Source: Halobacteriales archaeon QS_5_68_33
Lineage (GTDB): Archaea > Halobacteriota > Halobacteria > Halobacteriales > Haloarculaceae
Assembly (NCBI GenBank): GCA_003023785.1
Contig: PXRS01000067.1
Coordinates: 1,252 to 47,910 of the forward strand
DNA length: 46,659 nucleotides
Direction: 5' to 3'
The notes beneath the pieces were generated by a model. The model was not told the DNA's origin, ran no database searches, and saw only the letters and a program-made list of their open reading frames with translations. Both the position numbers and the translations under genes were made by a program. Position 1 is the stretch's first letter. The number at the start of each line of letters is the position of its first letter. Positions 1 through 8,623 of this stretch are shown piece after piece.

Positions 1-53
1 CCCCCCGCCAATGCGCTCACTCCCGCGAGCGCGATGAAACGTCGGCGTCGCAT
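1..53 (-). CDS. 5' end of a Tat-signal or lipoprotein gene (partial, runs off the left edge)
   Basis: Reading leftward from an ATG at 53-51, the first 18 codons give MRRRRFIALAGVSALAGG. This is a basic n-region followed by a hydrophobic stretch, as in haloarchaeal Tat or lipoprotein signal peptides. On this strand a TATA-like CTATTAAG lies at about 78-85, roughly 28 bases before the start, which fits a leaderless transcript. Only the signal peptide is in the window, so the mature function cannot be said. The start could also be a GTG two codons upstream. Confidence 0.55.
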   Translation of the reverse strand, partial: MRRRRFIALAGVSALAG

Positions 54-339
54 ACCCACAATGTGAGTGAAACGTCACTTAATAGTCCGTCCCAACTACG
101 TACCACTTTCACTTCGAGGTTCACTTTCACCGCGCACGGTCCCCTGAGTCGTTTATATTTCCTGCCGGAAGGTTCACCCAGGTGACACGCGCGACGTCAT
201 GCGACCACCGCGGACGGGTACTCCTCTATGGCGAGGCGCCCGTCTCCGGGCGAGAGGGTAAGTATTGCTCGCGGACCTGCCGGTACGACGCCGAGGTGTT
301 GGATGAGGCTGGGTTGCTCCGTCGGAGGGATCCGTGATG
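54..339. other. Intergenic region with promoter-like sites
   Basis: This stretch separates the partial signal-peptide gene from the metal-dependent hydrolase gene. It holds the TATA-like box of the left gene (about 78-85) and a second AT-rich TATA-like site on the plus strand (GTTTATATTT, about 150-160). No convincing protein follows the second site. The minus strand has an open frame at 197-343 with protein-like composition, listed separately as a doubtful small gene. Confidence 0.4.
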
Positions 340-343
340 TCAG
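197..343 (-). CDS. Doubtful small ORF, 48 codons, possible CTG start or gene remnant
   Basis: After the hydrolase stop, the minus strand stays open in another frame for 48 codons. The predicted sequence looks protein-like and contains LIQHLGVVPAGPRAILTLSP, with mostly G/C third positions. No ATG, GTG or TTG opens it. The only in-frame candidate is a CTG at 343-341, which overlaps the hydrolase TGA as CTGA, in the way ATGA overlaps couple genes. It could be a coupled small gene with a rare start, the tail of a broken gene, or chance. I do not recognise a family. Confidence 0.25.
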   Translation of the reverse strand: MTSRIPPTEQPSLIQHLGVVPAGPRAILTLSPGDGRLAIEEYPSAVVA

Positions 344-972
344 TTCTCCGAGTTTCCCGCCGGGTCGGTTTCGTCGGCAACGGCCGGACGGTTCCGGGCG
401 GGGACGGCCCGGATCAGGGCCTCGGCGAGGGCGCCCAGGCGCCGTCTGACCGCAGTGTAGACGCCCGAGAGGGCCAGCACCGCGAGGACCGCCGCATCGG
501 CCGTCGGCCCGGTCACCGGCGCGAGGACCGCGACACCCGCGAACGGAACGCAGAGCAGGAAGTCTTCGGGCGCACCGGAGTAGCGGACGAACCGCCTGGG
601 GCGTCGCCAGACGCCGGCGACGTGGTCGTAGACGCCGCGCCCGGTGGTGGGGTTCCACGGCTCGGGCTCCGCGCTCCCGCCGAGCACGTCCGAGACGGCG
701 TGGACCGCGGCCGCCCCGAGGAAGGTGCCGGCGACCACGGCCTCGCCCCTCCCGCTGAGCAGGGCGACCACGAGCACGGCCGCCGCCAGCGCCGACCCGA
801 CCACGGGGAAATGAAGCGTCCGGCGGTGGTCGGCCAGCAGGTCCAGGTCCGGGGCGACCCCCCCGAGGAAGGCGGCCGCCAGAACGAGCGTGGGCGCGGC
901 CTCGCCCGGCGCGTCCGGGAGCAAGGTCGCGGCGAGAGCGAGCGCGACGAACCCGTGCGTGGTCCCCATCAT
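340..972 (-). CDS. Membrane-bound metal-dependent hydrolase (YdjM/DUF457-like)
   Basis: This 210-aa protein starts MMGTTHG and alternates hydrophobic segments (about four to five membrane spans) with conserved polar residues. These include His6, the PDLD motif at 41-44, His49 and His54 in the ADHRRTLH segment, and His91/Asp95. This is the pattern of the YdjM/LexA-regulated membrane-bound metal-dependent hydrolase family. The substrate is unknown in archaea. An upstream in-frame ATG at 1041 would add 23 residues. I prefer 972 because a TATA-like TTTATCC lies about 35 bases upstream and relatives commonly begin with this Met-Met-x-x-Thr-His pattern. It is divergent from the CNNM-like gene. Confidence 0.8.
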   Translation of the reverse strand: MMGTTHGFVALALAATLLPDAPGEAAPTLVLAAAFLGGVAPDLDLLADHRRTLHFPVVGSALAAAVLVVALLSGRGEAVVAGTFLGAAAVHAVSDVLGGSAEPEPWNPTTGRGVYDHVAGVWRRPRRFVRYSGAPEDFLLCVPFAGVAVLAPVTGPTADAAVLAVLALSGVYTAVRRRLGALAEALIRAVPARNRPAVADETDPAGNSEN

Positions 973-1232
973 AGCGATAGGTATCCCTACTGTGACCGCT
1001 GTTCGGATAAACAGCGCGGTCGGTCCGGGTCGGACCGACACCCCACGCCGGGACTGGTCCGGACGCCCCGGACCGGACGAAGTCCCCGAGCGGGACGCCT
1101 CCGATACGACGTCGCCCGGTCACCAGCGATTTGAGGCGAGGGCTTCAAAGACGGGGCATGAACGACCGTCCGCTCCCGGGTTCGAAGGGGCGCTCGACGG
1201 CCCGACCTCGGACTGTCCGGACCCCGCGGGTC

Positions 1233-1239
1233 CGGAGGT
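1233..1239 (+). promoter_or_regulatory. Shine-Dalgarno site for the CNNM/CorC gene
   Basis: GGAGGTG lies nine bases before a GTG codon at 1249. It supports that GTG as the start of the following gene, which has no nearby ATG at its conserved N-terminus. Confidence 0.6.
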
Positions 1240-1248
1240 GGGCGTAGC

Positions 1249-2583
1249 GTGGTAAACCTCCTCGCGTCCGTCGGGCGCGTCCTCGCGGCGCTGTTCCTGG
1301 TCTTCCTGAACGGATTCTTCGTCGCCTCGGAGTTCGCCTTCGTGCGCGTCCGCTCGACGGCCGTCGACCGGATGGCCGAGGAGGGGCGGGCCGGCGCGGC
1401 GACCCTCCAGAAGGCGCTGGGGAAACTCGACGACTACCTCGCCGCGACCCAACTCGGGATCACGGTCGCCTCTCTGGGACTGGGGTGGATCGGCGAACCG
1501 GCCGTCGCCGCGCTCATCGAACCCCTCCTGGGGACTGTCCTCCCGCCCGGGACGACGCATCTCGTCGCCGTCGCCATCGGGTTCAGCGCGGTCACGTTCT
1601 TCCACGTCGTTTTCGGCGAACTCGCGCCCAAGACCGTCGCCATCGCCGAGGCCGAGCGCTTCGCTTGCCTGCTCGCGCCGCCGATGAAGGTTTTCTACTA
1701 TCTCTTCTACCCCGGACTCGTCGTCTTCAACGGTACCGCCAACGCGTTCACGAGCCTCATCGGCATCCCGCCGGCCTCCGAAACCGAGGAGACCCTCTCG
1801 GAGGAGGAGATCCGGATGGTCCTCGGTCGGGCCGGCGAGAAGGGCCACGTCGACGCCGAGGAGGTCCGGATGATCGAGCGGGTCTTCGAGTTCGACGACG
1901 TCACCGCGCGGGACGTCATGATCCCCCTGCCGAACGTCGTGACCGTCCCGGCCGACACGTCGCTGTCGGAACTCCGGACGCTCGCGGTCGAACACGGCCA
2001 CACCCGGTATCCGGTGGTCGAACCGGACACGGGCGACGAGGTGGTCGGCTACGTCGACGTCAAGGACATCCTTCGGGCCGGCGAGACGGGCGGCCGGGCG
2101 AACACCACCGCGGGCGACCTGGCCCGCGAGGTGCCGATGGTTCCGGAGACGACGACGGTCGACGAACTCCTCGGCGAGTTCCAGACCCAGCAACGCCAGA
2201 TGGCCGCCGTCATCGACGAGTGGGGCACCCTGGAGGGGATCGCGACCGTCGAGGACGTCGTCGAGGTGGTCGTCGGCGACATCCGCGACGAGTTCGACAG
2301 ACGGGAGTTCGAGCCGTCGATCCGGCGCGAGGACGGCGGGTACGTCGCCGACGGCGCGCTCGCGCTCGTCACCGCGGCCGAGGAACTGGACGCCGACTTC
2401 GGGGAGACGGCATACGGCACGATCGGGGGACTCGTCTTCGACCGTCTCGGCCGCCCGCCGGAGGTGGGAGACGCCGTCACCGTCGACGGCTTCCGTCTCG
2501 AGGTCCTGGCCGTCGACGGCGCGCGGATCGAGACGGTGGGAGTCAGCGAGGAATCCGGGCACGAACCGACGAGCGCCGAGTAA
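1249..2583 (+). CDS. CNNM/CorC-type transporter-associated protein (DUF21-CBS-CorC)
   Basis: The 444-aa protein has three parts. Residues 1 to about 185 form a DUF21/CNNM membrane domain with hydrophobic spans and the SEFAFVRVR motif. About 205-330 form a tandem CBS pair (ARDVMIPLPNV, then TRYPVVEPD and a second repeat with GTLEGIATVEDVVE). About 345-430 form the CorC_HlyC small C-terminal domain (YVADGALAL ... TIGGLVFDRLGRPPEVGD). Family members are linked to Mg2+/Co2+ or Na+ handling, with CBS domains that sense nucleotides. Relatives are often mislabelled as hemolysins. Its 3' end converges on the aminotransferase gene 16 bases away. Length is normal for the family. Confidence 0.9.
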   Translation: MVNLLASVGRVLAALFLVFLNGFFVASEFAFVRVRSTAVDRMAEEGRAGAATLQKALGKLDDYLAATQLGITVASLGLGWIGEPAVAALIEPLLGTVLPPGTTHLVAVAIGFSAVTFFHVVFGELAPKTVAIAEAERFACLLAPPMKVFYYLFYPGLVVFNGTANAFTSLIGIPPASETEETLSEEEIRMVLGRAGEKGHVDAEEVRMIERVFEFDDVTARDVMIPLPNVVTVPADTSLSELRTLAVEHGHTRYPVVEPDTGDEVVGYVDVKDILRAGETGGRANTTAGDLAREVPMVPETTTVDELLGEFQTQQRQMAAVIDEWGTLEGIATVEDVVEVVVGDIRDEFDRREFEPSIRREDGGYVADGALALVTAAEELDADFGETAYGTIGGLVFDRLGRPPEVGDAVTVDGFRLEVLAVDGARIETVGVSEESGHEPTSAE

Positions 2584-2599
2584 CCGGCTCGTGACCGCT

Positions 2600-3787
2600 C
2601 TACTCCCCGAGGTGCTCGCTCGTCGCCGCGAGGCCGGCGTCGACGTCGACGTCGGCGCCCTGGGCCGTCAGCGCGTCCCCGAGCGCGGCCGTGACGTAGG
2701 TCACGTTCTTCGGCCGCGCGGAGTGGCCCATACAGCCGATCCGCCAGATCTCGCCCGAGAGGTCGCCGAGGCCGCTGGCGATCTCCAGGTCGTACGCGTC
2801 GAGCAGGTACCCGATGACGGCGCTGTCGTCGACGCCCCCCGGCACTCGCACGGCGTTGAGGCTCGGCAGCCAGTACTCGTCGGGCGCGTTCATCTCCAGG
2901 CCCATCGTCTCCAGGCCGGCTTTCAGCGCGCCGGCCACGTCGAGGTGGCGCTCCCAGCGGCGCTCGATGCCCTCCTCGGCGACGAGGCGCAACGCCTCGC
3001 GCAGCGCGTAAACGTTCGTGATCGGCGCGGTGTGGTGGTAGGCCCGTTCCTCGCCCCAGTACCCCTCCAGAAGCGAGAGGTCGAGATACCACGACCGGGG
3101 CTCGGTCTCCCGGGAGAGCACCCTGTCCATCGCGCGGTCGTTGAGGGTGAGCGGGCTCGCCCCGGGCGGGCAGGAGAGACACTTCTGGGGGCCCGAATAG
3201 GCGACGTCGACGTCCCACTCGTCGACGCGCATCTCGACGCCGCCGAGCGAGGTGACACAGTCGGCGATGACGTAGGCGTCGTGTTCGTGGGCGATGCTCG
3301 TCAGTTCGGGGACGTTCGGCTGGCGGACGCCGGTGCTCGTCTCGGCGTGGACGAACCCGAGGACGTCGGGCTGGTGCTCGTCGAAAGCGTCTTGGACGTC
3401 GGCGGGGTCGAGCGGTTCGCCCCACGGCGCGTCGACGTGGACCACCTCGCCGCCGGCCCGGCGGGCCATGCTCGCCATGCGCCCGCCGAAGTAGCCGTTG
3501 GTCGGGACGAGCATCGTATCGCCCGGTTCGACGAGGTTGCCGATGGCCGCCTCCATCGACGCGGACCCGGTCCCCGAGACGGGGATGGTCCACTGGTTGT
3601 CAGTGCGGAAGGTGTAGCGCAGCAGCTCCTGCACCTCGTCCATGACCGCGACGAACGAGGGGTCGAGGTGGCCCACGAGAGGGGTGCTCATCGCCCGGAG
3701 GACGCGGGGGTGGACGTCGCTCGGACCGGGGCCCATCAGCGTGCGGTCCGGCGGCGTCAGTTCGCCGACGTCTGGCGCGTCTGTCAT
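2600..3787 (-). CDS. Alanine-glyoxylate / serine-pyruvate-type aminotransferase (PLP, class V)
   Basis: This 395-aa class V aminotransferase starts MTDAPDVGELTPPDRTLMGP, with the family's N-terminal GPGPSDVHPRVL motif. The active site is visible. SGTGSASMEAAIGNL at about 71-85 and Asp176 in ADCVTSLGG belong to PLP binding, and Lys202 in SGPQKCLS forms the Schiff base. The family moves amino groups among glyoxylate, pyruvate, alanine and serine. The open frame extends 105 codons upstream, but that part has unlikely composition, and the ATG at 3787 matches the family length. The FAD/Fe-S dehydrogenase gene lies 104 bases upstream on the same strand, which suggests joint work on glyoxylate (inference). 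Exact donor and acceptor are not readable from sequence. Confidence 0.9.
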   Translation of the reverse strand: MTDAPDVGELTPPDRTLMGPGPSDVHPRVLRAMSTPLVGHLDPSFVAVMDEVQELLRYTFRTDNQWTIPVSGTGSASMEAAIGNLVEPGDTMLVPTNGYFGGRMASMARRAGGEVVHVDAPWGEPLDPADVQDAFDEHQPDVLGFVHAETSTGVRQPNVPELTSIAHEHDAYVIADCVTSLGGVEMRVDEWDVDVAYSGPQKCLSCPPGASPLTLNDRAMDRVLSRETEPRSWYLDLSLLEGYWGEERAYHHTAPITNVYALREALRLVAEEGIERRWERHLDVAGALKAGLETMGLEMNAPDEYWLPSLNAVRVPGGVDDSAVIGYLLDAYDLEIASGLGDLSGEIWRIGCMGHSARPKNVTYVTAALGDALTAQGADVDVDAGLAATSEHLGE

Positions 3788-3891
3788 ATCCCGAGATGTG
3801 CCCCAGCGGGCAAAAAGACCACGGGAACCGGTGAAGTACCGCGGGGCGTCCCCCGCTGGACGGGGCCGTCGACCCGCGCCGTGACCGCCGG

Positions 3892-6800
3892 TCAGCCGTC
3901 GAGCGCCCCGGCGACCTTCTCGATGGGATGGGGCGGGCGCGACTCCCCGGGGCGATCGCCCAGTTGCGTTCGGCAGGAGGTGCCGGGCGCGACGACCGTC
4001 TCGGCGTCCGAGGCGGCGACCGTTTCGAAGAGGGCCTCGCCGATGGCCTGCGAGAGGTCGTAGTGTTCGGCCTCGTAGCCGAAGGAGCCGGCCATGCCAC
4101 AACAGCCCGTCTCGAGGGGGTCCACGGCGTAGCCGGCCCGCCGCAGGACCCCGACCGCGTGGTGGTCGCTGTTCATGGCCTTCTGGTTGCAGTGGCCGTG
4201 ATAGGCCAGCGACTCGCCCGCCGACTCGACGGTGATGTCCTCGACCAGTCCGTGGGCGTCGAGATACTCGCAGACCCCGAAGGCGTTCGCGCTGACCCGC
4301 TCGACCGCGTCGCCGTCCAAGAGGTCACGGTACTCGTCCTGGAAGACGACGGCGTCGGAGGGTTCGACCGAGAGGACCGACCACCCGTCGGCGACGCGGG
4401 GGGCGAGAACCTCGACGTTTCGCTCGGCGCGCTCGCGCGCCAGGTCGAGAAAGCCAAGCGAGAAGGCCGCCCGACCGGTCGGCCCGAGGCCGTCGGGGAC
4501 GGCGACGGCGACGCCCGCCGCCTCCAGCACCGCGACGGTCGCCTTCCCGATTTCGGGGTGGACGTAGTTCGTGTAGGTGTCGGGGACGAGGACGACCCGC
4601 CGGTCGGCCGTCTCGGGGTCGACGCCGGCCTCGCGGGCGACGAACCACGACTCGAAGGACTCGCCGGCGAACTCCGGGAGGTCGCGTTCGGGCGCGATGC
4701 CCAGGACTTTTTCCCCGAGCAAGCCGGCGCCGGGCAGGTCCGTCGCGAGGTTCGAGAGCGGCGCCAGTTTGCTCCCGAGCGCGGCCGCGCGGTCGACGTT
4801 CGCGAAGAGGCGTTCGCGCAGGCTCGCGCCCTCGCGCTGGTGATACTGGTGTTTCGTCTCGGCCTTGAGTTTCGCCAGGTCGACGCCCGTCGGGCAGTCG
4901 TTCGCACAGCCCTTGCAGCCGACACACAGGTCCAGTACCTCCTCCTGGAAGCGGTCGCTGTAGATCTCCTCGCGGTCTATTTCGCCGCTGATCGCGGCCC
5001 GGAGCATGTTCGCCCGCCCGCGGGTCGTCTCCATCTCCTCCTTCGAGGCGCGGTAGGTGGGACACATCGTGTCCGACCCCGTCTGACGGCAGGTCCCACA
5101 GCCGTTACAGAGTTCGACGAGGTGGCTGTACCCGCCCTCGTCGTCGAAGTCGAGCGCCGTCGTGGGTTCGACCGACTGGTAGTCGGCCCCGTACCGGAGG
5201 TGCTCGCGCATGTCGGCGCCGACGCCGCGGTCGTCGTCCGCCCCGGGGTCCCCGGGCCCGTCGCGGTAGACCACCTTCCCCGGGTTCATCCGCCACCCGG
5301 GGTCGAACGCGGTCTTGAGTTCCTTGAACGCCGCCCAGAGGTCGGGGCCGTACATCTCGGGGTTGAACTCCGTGCGGGCGAGGCCGTCGCCGTGCTCGCC
5401 CGAGAACGACCCGTGGTACTCCCGGACGAGGTCGGTCACGTCCTCGGAGATGGCGTGCATCTTCTCGACGCCCTCGCGCTCCTTGAGGTTCAGGATGGGC
5501 CGGATGTGGAGCGTGCCGACGCCGGCGTGAGCGAAGTAGGCCGCCGACGTGTCGTGGTCGTCGAGGACGTCCTCGAAGCGACCGACGTACTCGGCCAGTT
5601 CCTCGGGCGGCACGGTCGCGTCCTCGATGAACGGGTACGGTTTGGGGTCGCCTTCCATCGACATCAGGAGGGGGATCGCCGCCTTCCGGAGTTTCCAGAG
5701 GTCGGCCTGTGCGTCCGCGTCGGAGGCCTCGATCACCCCGAAGGCCGCTCCGTCGTCGTGGAACTGCTCGTTCGTCCGGGCGACGGCGGCTTCCAGGTCC
5801 CCGTGGCGTTCGGAGTCGAACTCCAGCATGAGCGCGGCGTCGGCTTCGGGGGGTATCGGTTCGGCGTACTGGGCGAATTCGGCCGACTCGCGGGCGAGGC
5901 GGAACACTTCGTCGTCCATCAGCTCGACGGCGCTGGGGTCGTGGTCGAGCGCGACCGGCACGGCCCGCATCGCGTCGAGCAGGTCCGCGAAACAGTAGAG
6001 GGCGAGGGCCGTCTCCTCGGGTTTCGTCACGAGCGAGAGCGTCGCCTCGACCACGACCCCGAGCGTGCCCTCCGCGCCGACGACCAGCTTCGAGAGGTTG
6101 ATGGCGCGCTGGCCGCGGTCGTTCTCGTAGACCACCTCGTCGAGGTTGTAGCCCGAGACGTTGCGCTTCAGGTCGGGATACCGCGCCGCGATTTCGTCCT
6201 CGTTGTCCTCGACGAGCGCCCGGACCGTGCGGTAGATCTCGGCCTCGCGGCCCTCGCCGGAGGTCACCTCGTTCCACTCCTCGCTGTCGAGGACGATCTC
6301 GCGGGTGTGGAGCAGCGTGCCGTCGTCGAGCACGACCGTCAGTTCCTCGGTGTAGTCGTCGGTGATGCCGTACCGGACCGAGTGCGCGCCCGTGGAGTTG
6401 TTCCCGATGCCGCCCCCGACCGTGGCGCGGTTCGACGATGCGGGGTCGGGCGCGAACTGCAGGCCGTCCTCCGCGAGGCGGTCGTCGAGGTCGTCCTGGA
6501 CGACGCCGGGCTGGACCGTCGCGCGCCGGGCATCGGGGTCGACCGAGCGGATCTCGTCCATGTACTTGGTGAAATCGAGGACGAGACAGCCGGGGCCGAC
6601 GGTCTGGCCCGCGAGCGACGACCCGGCGCCCCGCGGGAGCACCGGGGTCCCGTGGACGGCGGCGACTCTGACTGCGGCGCGCACGTCCTCGACGGAGCGG
6701 GGAATGACGACGCCCGCCGGCCGGGCCTGGTAGATGCTGCCGTCGGAGGCGTACAGCACCTGGCTGTACTCGTCGAACCGCACCGGACAGTCGACGGCGT

Positions 6801-6900
6801 CTCGCAGGTCGCTCGCCAGGTCGGCGTACGCGGCGACGTCCGGGACGTCGTACTCCCGGCCCGCCTGGAACCTCGCGAAGTCGTGTCCGTCCGTAGCCAT
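3892..6900 (-). CDS. Fused FAD-linked oxidase / Fe-S oxidoreductase (glycolate or D-lactate dehydrogenase type)
   Basis: The protein has about 1002 residues and two parts. The N-terminal half is a GlcD-like FAD-linked oxidase, with FAD-binding motifs such as PRGAGSSLAGQTVG and GGGIGNNSTGAHSVRYG and the FAD-oxidase C-terminal region up to about 540. The C-terminal half is GlpC/GlcF-like. It has two 4Fe-4S clusters (CNGCGTCRQTGSDTMCP and CVGCKGCANDCP, about 595-670) and a CCG-type cysteine-rich domain near 900-960 (HGHCNQKA ... GCCGMAGSFGYE). Such fusions oxidise 2-hydroxyacids (glycolate, D-lactate or D-2-hydroxyglutarate) and pass electrons to the respiratory chain at the membrane. I chose the ATG at 6900 (MATDGHDF); an ATG nine codons upstream is possible. 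The aminotransferase downstream favours glycolate, but D-lactate is equally compatible with the domain set. Confidence 0.88.
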   Translation of the reverse strand: MATDGHDFARFQAGREYDVPDVAAYADLASDLRDAVDCPVRFDEYSQVLYASDGSIYQARPAGVVIPRSVEDVRAAVRVAAVHGTPVLPRGAGSSLAGQTVGPGCLVLDFTKYMDEIRSVDPDARRATVQPGVVQDDLDDRLAEDGLQFAPDPASSNRATVGGGIGNNSTGAHSVRYGITDDYTEELTVVLDDGTLLHTREIVLDSEEWNEVTSGEGREAEIYRTVRALVEDNEDEIAARYPDLKRNVSGYNLDEVVYENDRGQRAINLSKLVVGAEGTLGVVVEATLSLVTKPEETALALYCFADLLDAMRAVPVALDHDPSAVELMDDEVFRLARESAEFAQYAEPIPPEADAALMLEFDSERHGDLEAAVARTNEQFHDDGAAFGVIEASDADAQADLWKLRKAAIPLLMSMEGDPKPYPFIEDATVPPEELAEYVGRFEDVLDDHDTSAAYFAHAGVGTLHIRPILNLKEREGVEKMHAISEDVTDLVREYHGSFSGEHGDGLARTEFNPEMYGPDLWAAFKELKTAFDPGWRMNPGKVVYRDGPGDPGADDDRGVGADMREHLRYGADYQSVEPTTALDFDDEGGYSHLVELCNGCGTCRQTGSDTMCPTYRASKEEMETTRGRANMLRAAISGEIDREEIYSDRFQEEVLDLCVGCKGCANDCPTGVDLAKLKAETKHQYHQREGASLRERLFANVDRAAALGSKLAPLSNLATDLPGAGLLGEKVLGIAPERDLPEFAGESFESWFVAREAGVDPETADRRVVLVPDTYTNYVHPEIGKATVAVLEAAGVAVAVPDGLGPTGRAAFSLGFLDLARERAERNVEVLAPRVADGWSVLSVEPSDAVVFQDEYRDLLDGDAVERVSANAFGVCEYLDAHGLVEDITVESAGESLAYHGHCNQKAMNSDHHAVGVLRRAGYAVDPLETGCCGMAGSFGYEAEHYDLSQAIGEALFETVAASDAETVVAPGTSCRTQLGDRPGESRPPHPIEKVAGALDG

Positions 6901-7024
6901 TGGTGGTGGTGTGGGACCGAGGCCCAAAGGTGTTGTGCGGGCCGGCGACCTGCGCGCCCGGTGGGAGGGCTGCCCCCGCCCGCTATCGCGTCCTTTATGC
7001 GAACGACACCGCTATGGGCGGGCG

Positions 7025-7555
7025 ATGGCACAGCCGCGGGTTCCGGGGGGCGACGACGGCATCGAACTCCCGTGCGGGGAGACGGTCACGGTCCACGACC
7101 TGGACCTGGGACTGCGCGACCACGCGTGTGACTGCGGCGAGACACACGCCGTCGTGATGGACGTCCACCCGCTGGGGCGGTTCGTCCCCGAGTTTCTCGC
7201 CGACGCCCTTCGGGAGACGGTCGACACCGCCGACGAGTTCGAGGAGTTCACCACCGCCCACGTCATGGGCATCGTCCGCGAGGAGTTTCCCGACCGGACC
7301 GTGAGCCAGGACGTCCCGGAGGACGGGTCGGTGGGCTACTCGCTCGTCTGGCTGACCGACTTCGACTCCCGCAGGCTCCACGAGGTCGTCGTCGAACTCC
7401 TGGTCGAGTTGATGGACCACGCCGTCAGCCACGCCGACGACGCCGAGGCACAGAGCGAGTTCCAGCAGTGGCTGGCGCAGTTCGACGTGACCGAGTTCGT
7501 CGACCAGTACCGCGCCGAGCGGGAGTTCGAGTCCGAACACGACTCGGCGGTCTGA
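7025..7555 (+). CDS. DUF5815-family haloarchaeal protein
   Basis: The 176-aa protein begins MAQPRVPGGDDGIELPCGE. It has an N-terminal Cys-rich patch (CGET ... CDCGETHAVVMDVHP) and an acidic helical remainder. I recognise the pattern as the haloarchaea-specific DUF5815 family, whose function is unknown; the cysteines could bind metal. A TATA-like TTTATG about 28 bases upstream supports this start over the longer open frame. The stop TGA is followed, after one base, by the 76-bp palindromic element. Confidence 0.82.
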   Translation: MAQPRVPGGDDGIELPCGETVTVHDLDLGLRDHACDCGETHAVVMDVHPLGRFVPEFLADALRETVDTADEFEEFTTAHVMGIVREEFPDRTVSQDVPEDGSVGYSLVWLTDFDSRRLHEVVVELLVELMDHAVSHADDAEAQSEFQQWLAQFDVTEFVDQYRAEREFESEHDSAV

Positions 7556-7556
7556 G

Positions 7557-7632
7557 ACGGTCGGTTGTCAGTCACTTCCGGACTTCGTCGGATCGGTCGG
7601 CGGATCACCGGTAAATCGGTACAACCGACCGT
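7557..7632. repeat. 76-bp palindromic element, copy 1
   Basis: The ends are a perfect 12-bp inverted repeat, ACGGTCGGTTGT at 7557-7568 and ACAACCGACCGT at 7621-7632. The reverse complement aligns without gaps to 29801-29876, with about 14 mismatches over 76 positions. The inner part is conserved too (ACCGATTTACCGG, CGCCGACC, CGACGAA, TCCGG). It starts one base after the stop of the DUF5815 gene. No coding capacity is seen. It could be a MITE-like element or a 3'-end structure. Confidence 0.8.
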
Positions 7633-7709
7633 ACGAGGCCTCTGCCAGCTCGAATCGTCGAGCGGCAAGCGCCGATGCTCGGCTTTTCCGGGGTCCGGTC
7701 GGTCGCTGG

Positions 7710-8519
7710 CTACCCGTACACTTCCTCCAGGAACTCCCGGAGGATCCCGTTGACGACGTCGGGGCGTTCGAGGTTGGAGGGGTGGCCCGCGCCGGGAACC
7801 GTCTCGATGCGGCCGTCCAGGGCCTCGATGGTCCGGCGGGCACGCTCGGGTGGGATCGACTGGTCCGCTTCGCCGTGAATCGCGAGGGCCGGCACGTCGA
7901 CGGCTTCGAGTTCGTCGAGGACGCCCGGTTCCGTCCGCCAGGACTCGATCTCGGCGGCGACGGCGTCGCCCGGGTACGTGTGCCAGCGGTCGGTCCACTT
8001 CTCGACGAGGTCGGCCTGCTCCTCGTGGGCCCGCTCGGAGAACATCAGGTCCGCCGAGAGCTCCGCGATGTCTCCGGGCACCCGGTCGCCGCCGCGGACC
8101 CCGTCGGCCAGGTCGCCGTACTCCTCGCGTTCCGCCTCGGCGTAGGCCTCCGCCATCGAGTCGACGAACACGAGTCCGTCCAGCCGCTCGGGGTGGGCGA
8201 GCGCGAACCGGGCGGCCACGAACCCGCCCATGGACATGCCCGCCAGCACGCACGTCTCGATATCCAGCGCGTCCAGCAGCGTCCGGCAGTCCTCGACGAG
8301 GTCGTCGAGGTCGTACGGGCCCCGATAGCGGTCGGTCCGTGCCCGGGAGTCGTACGCGACGACCCGGTAGTCGTCGCGCAGGGCCCGGGCCTGCGGGGCG
8401 AACATCGTCCGGTCCATGAGCGTCCCGTGTGCGCACACGAGCGCCGGCCCGTTGCCGCGGTCGTCGGCCAGTGCGTCGGCCCGGTAGCGGTACATCGCCC
8501 GCGCTGGGTCCTCGTCCAT
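7710..8519 (-). CDS. Alpha/beta-fold hydrolase
   Basis: The 269-aa protein shows the complete alpha/beta hydrolase triad. The nucleophile Ser is in GMSMGG (about 94-99), the Asp is in HGEADQSIPPE (about 220), and the His is in GAGHPSNLERP (about 247). The oxyanion-hole segment is CAHGTLMDRTMF. Length matches small hydrolases and esterases of the AB_hydrolase_1 family. The substrate cannot be inferred. It stands alone, convergent with the DUF5815 gene and divergent from the small winged-helix gene. The ATG at 8519 (MDEDPARAMYRY) is preferred; Met9 is an alternative. Confidence 0.85.
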   Translation of the reverse strand: MDEDPARAMYRYRADALADDRGNGPALVCAHGTLMDRTMFAPQARALRDDYRVVAYDSRARTDRYRGPYDLDDLVEDCRTLLDALDIETCVLAGMSMGGFVAARFALAHPERLDGLVFVDSMAEAYAEAEREEYGDLADGVRGGDRVPGDIAELSADLMFSERAHEEQADLVEKWTDRWHTYPGDAVAAEIESWRTEPGVLDELEAVDVPALAIHGEADQSIPPERARRTIEALDGRIETVPGAGHPSNLERPDVVNGILREFLEEVYG

Positions 8520-8611
8520 ACTGGCTCTCGGGGCCGGCCGTGCAAAACCGTTCGCCCGTACTGGTTGGTGCCCGAGTCCGGTGTCGACCCGTGGAGCGGC
8601 CGAACCGATAC

Positions 8612-8623
8612 GTGCTCTATATA
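8612..8623 (+). promoter_or_regulatory. Strong TATA-like box without an obvious gene of its own
   Basis: CTCTATATACTC is a good archaeal TATA match in otherwise GC-rich sequence. A transcript from it would begin near 8640, where an ATG at 8646 opens only 20 codons before a stop. It may drive a leader transcript into the small gene at 8756, or an uncharacterised short RNA. Confidence 0.35.

Noticed and set aside
1249-2583. Hemolysin
   Set aside because: HlyC/CorC naming is historical. DUF21, CBS and CorC domains indicate an ion-transport-related CNNM/CorC protein with no sign of a toxin.
4325-5065. Arg/Pro-rich open frames inside the dehydrogenase gene, and many like them elsewhere
   Set aside because: These are out-of-frame readings of real genes. 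Arg-rich composition contrasts with the acidic proteins typical of this organism.
3928-7131. A 1067-codon open frame on the plus strand
   Set aside because: It lies opposite the FAD/Fe-S dehydrogenase gene, which has clear domains. Long antisense frames are expected in GC-rich DNA; its composition is unlike a protein.
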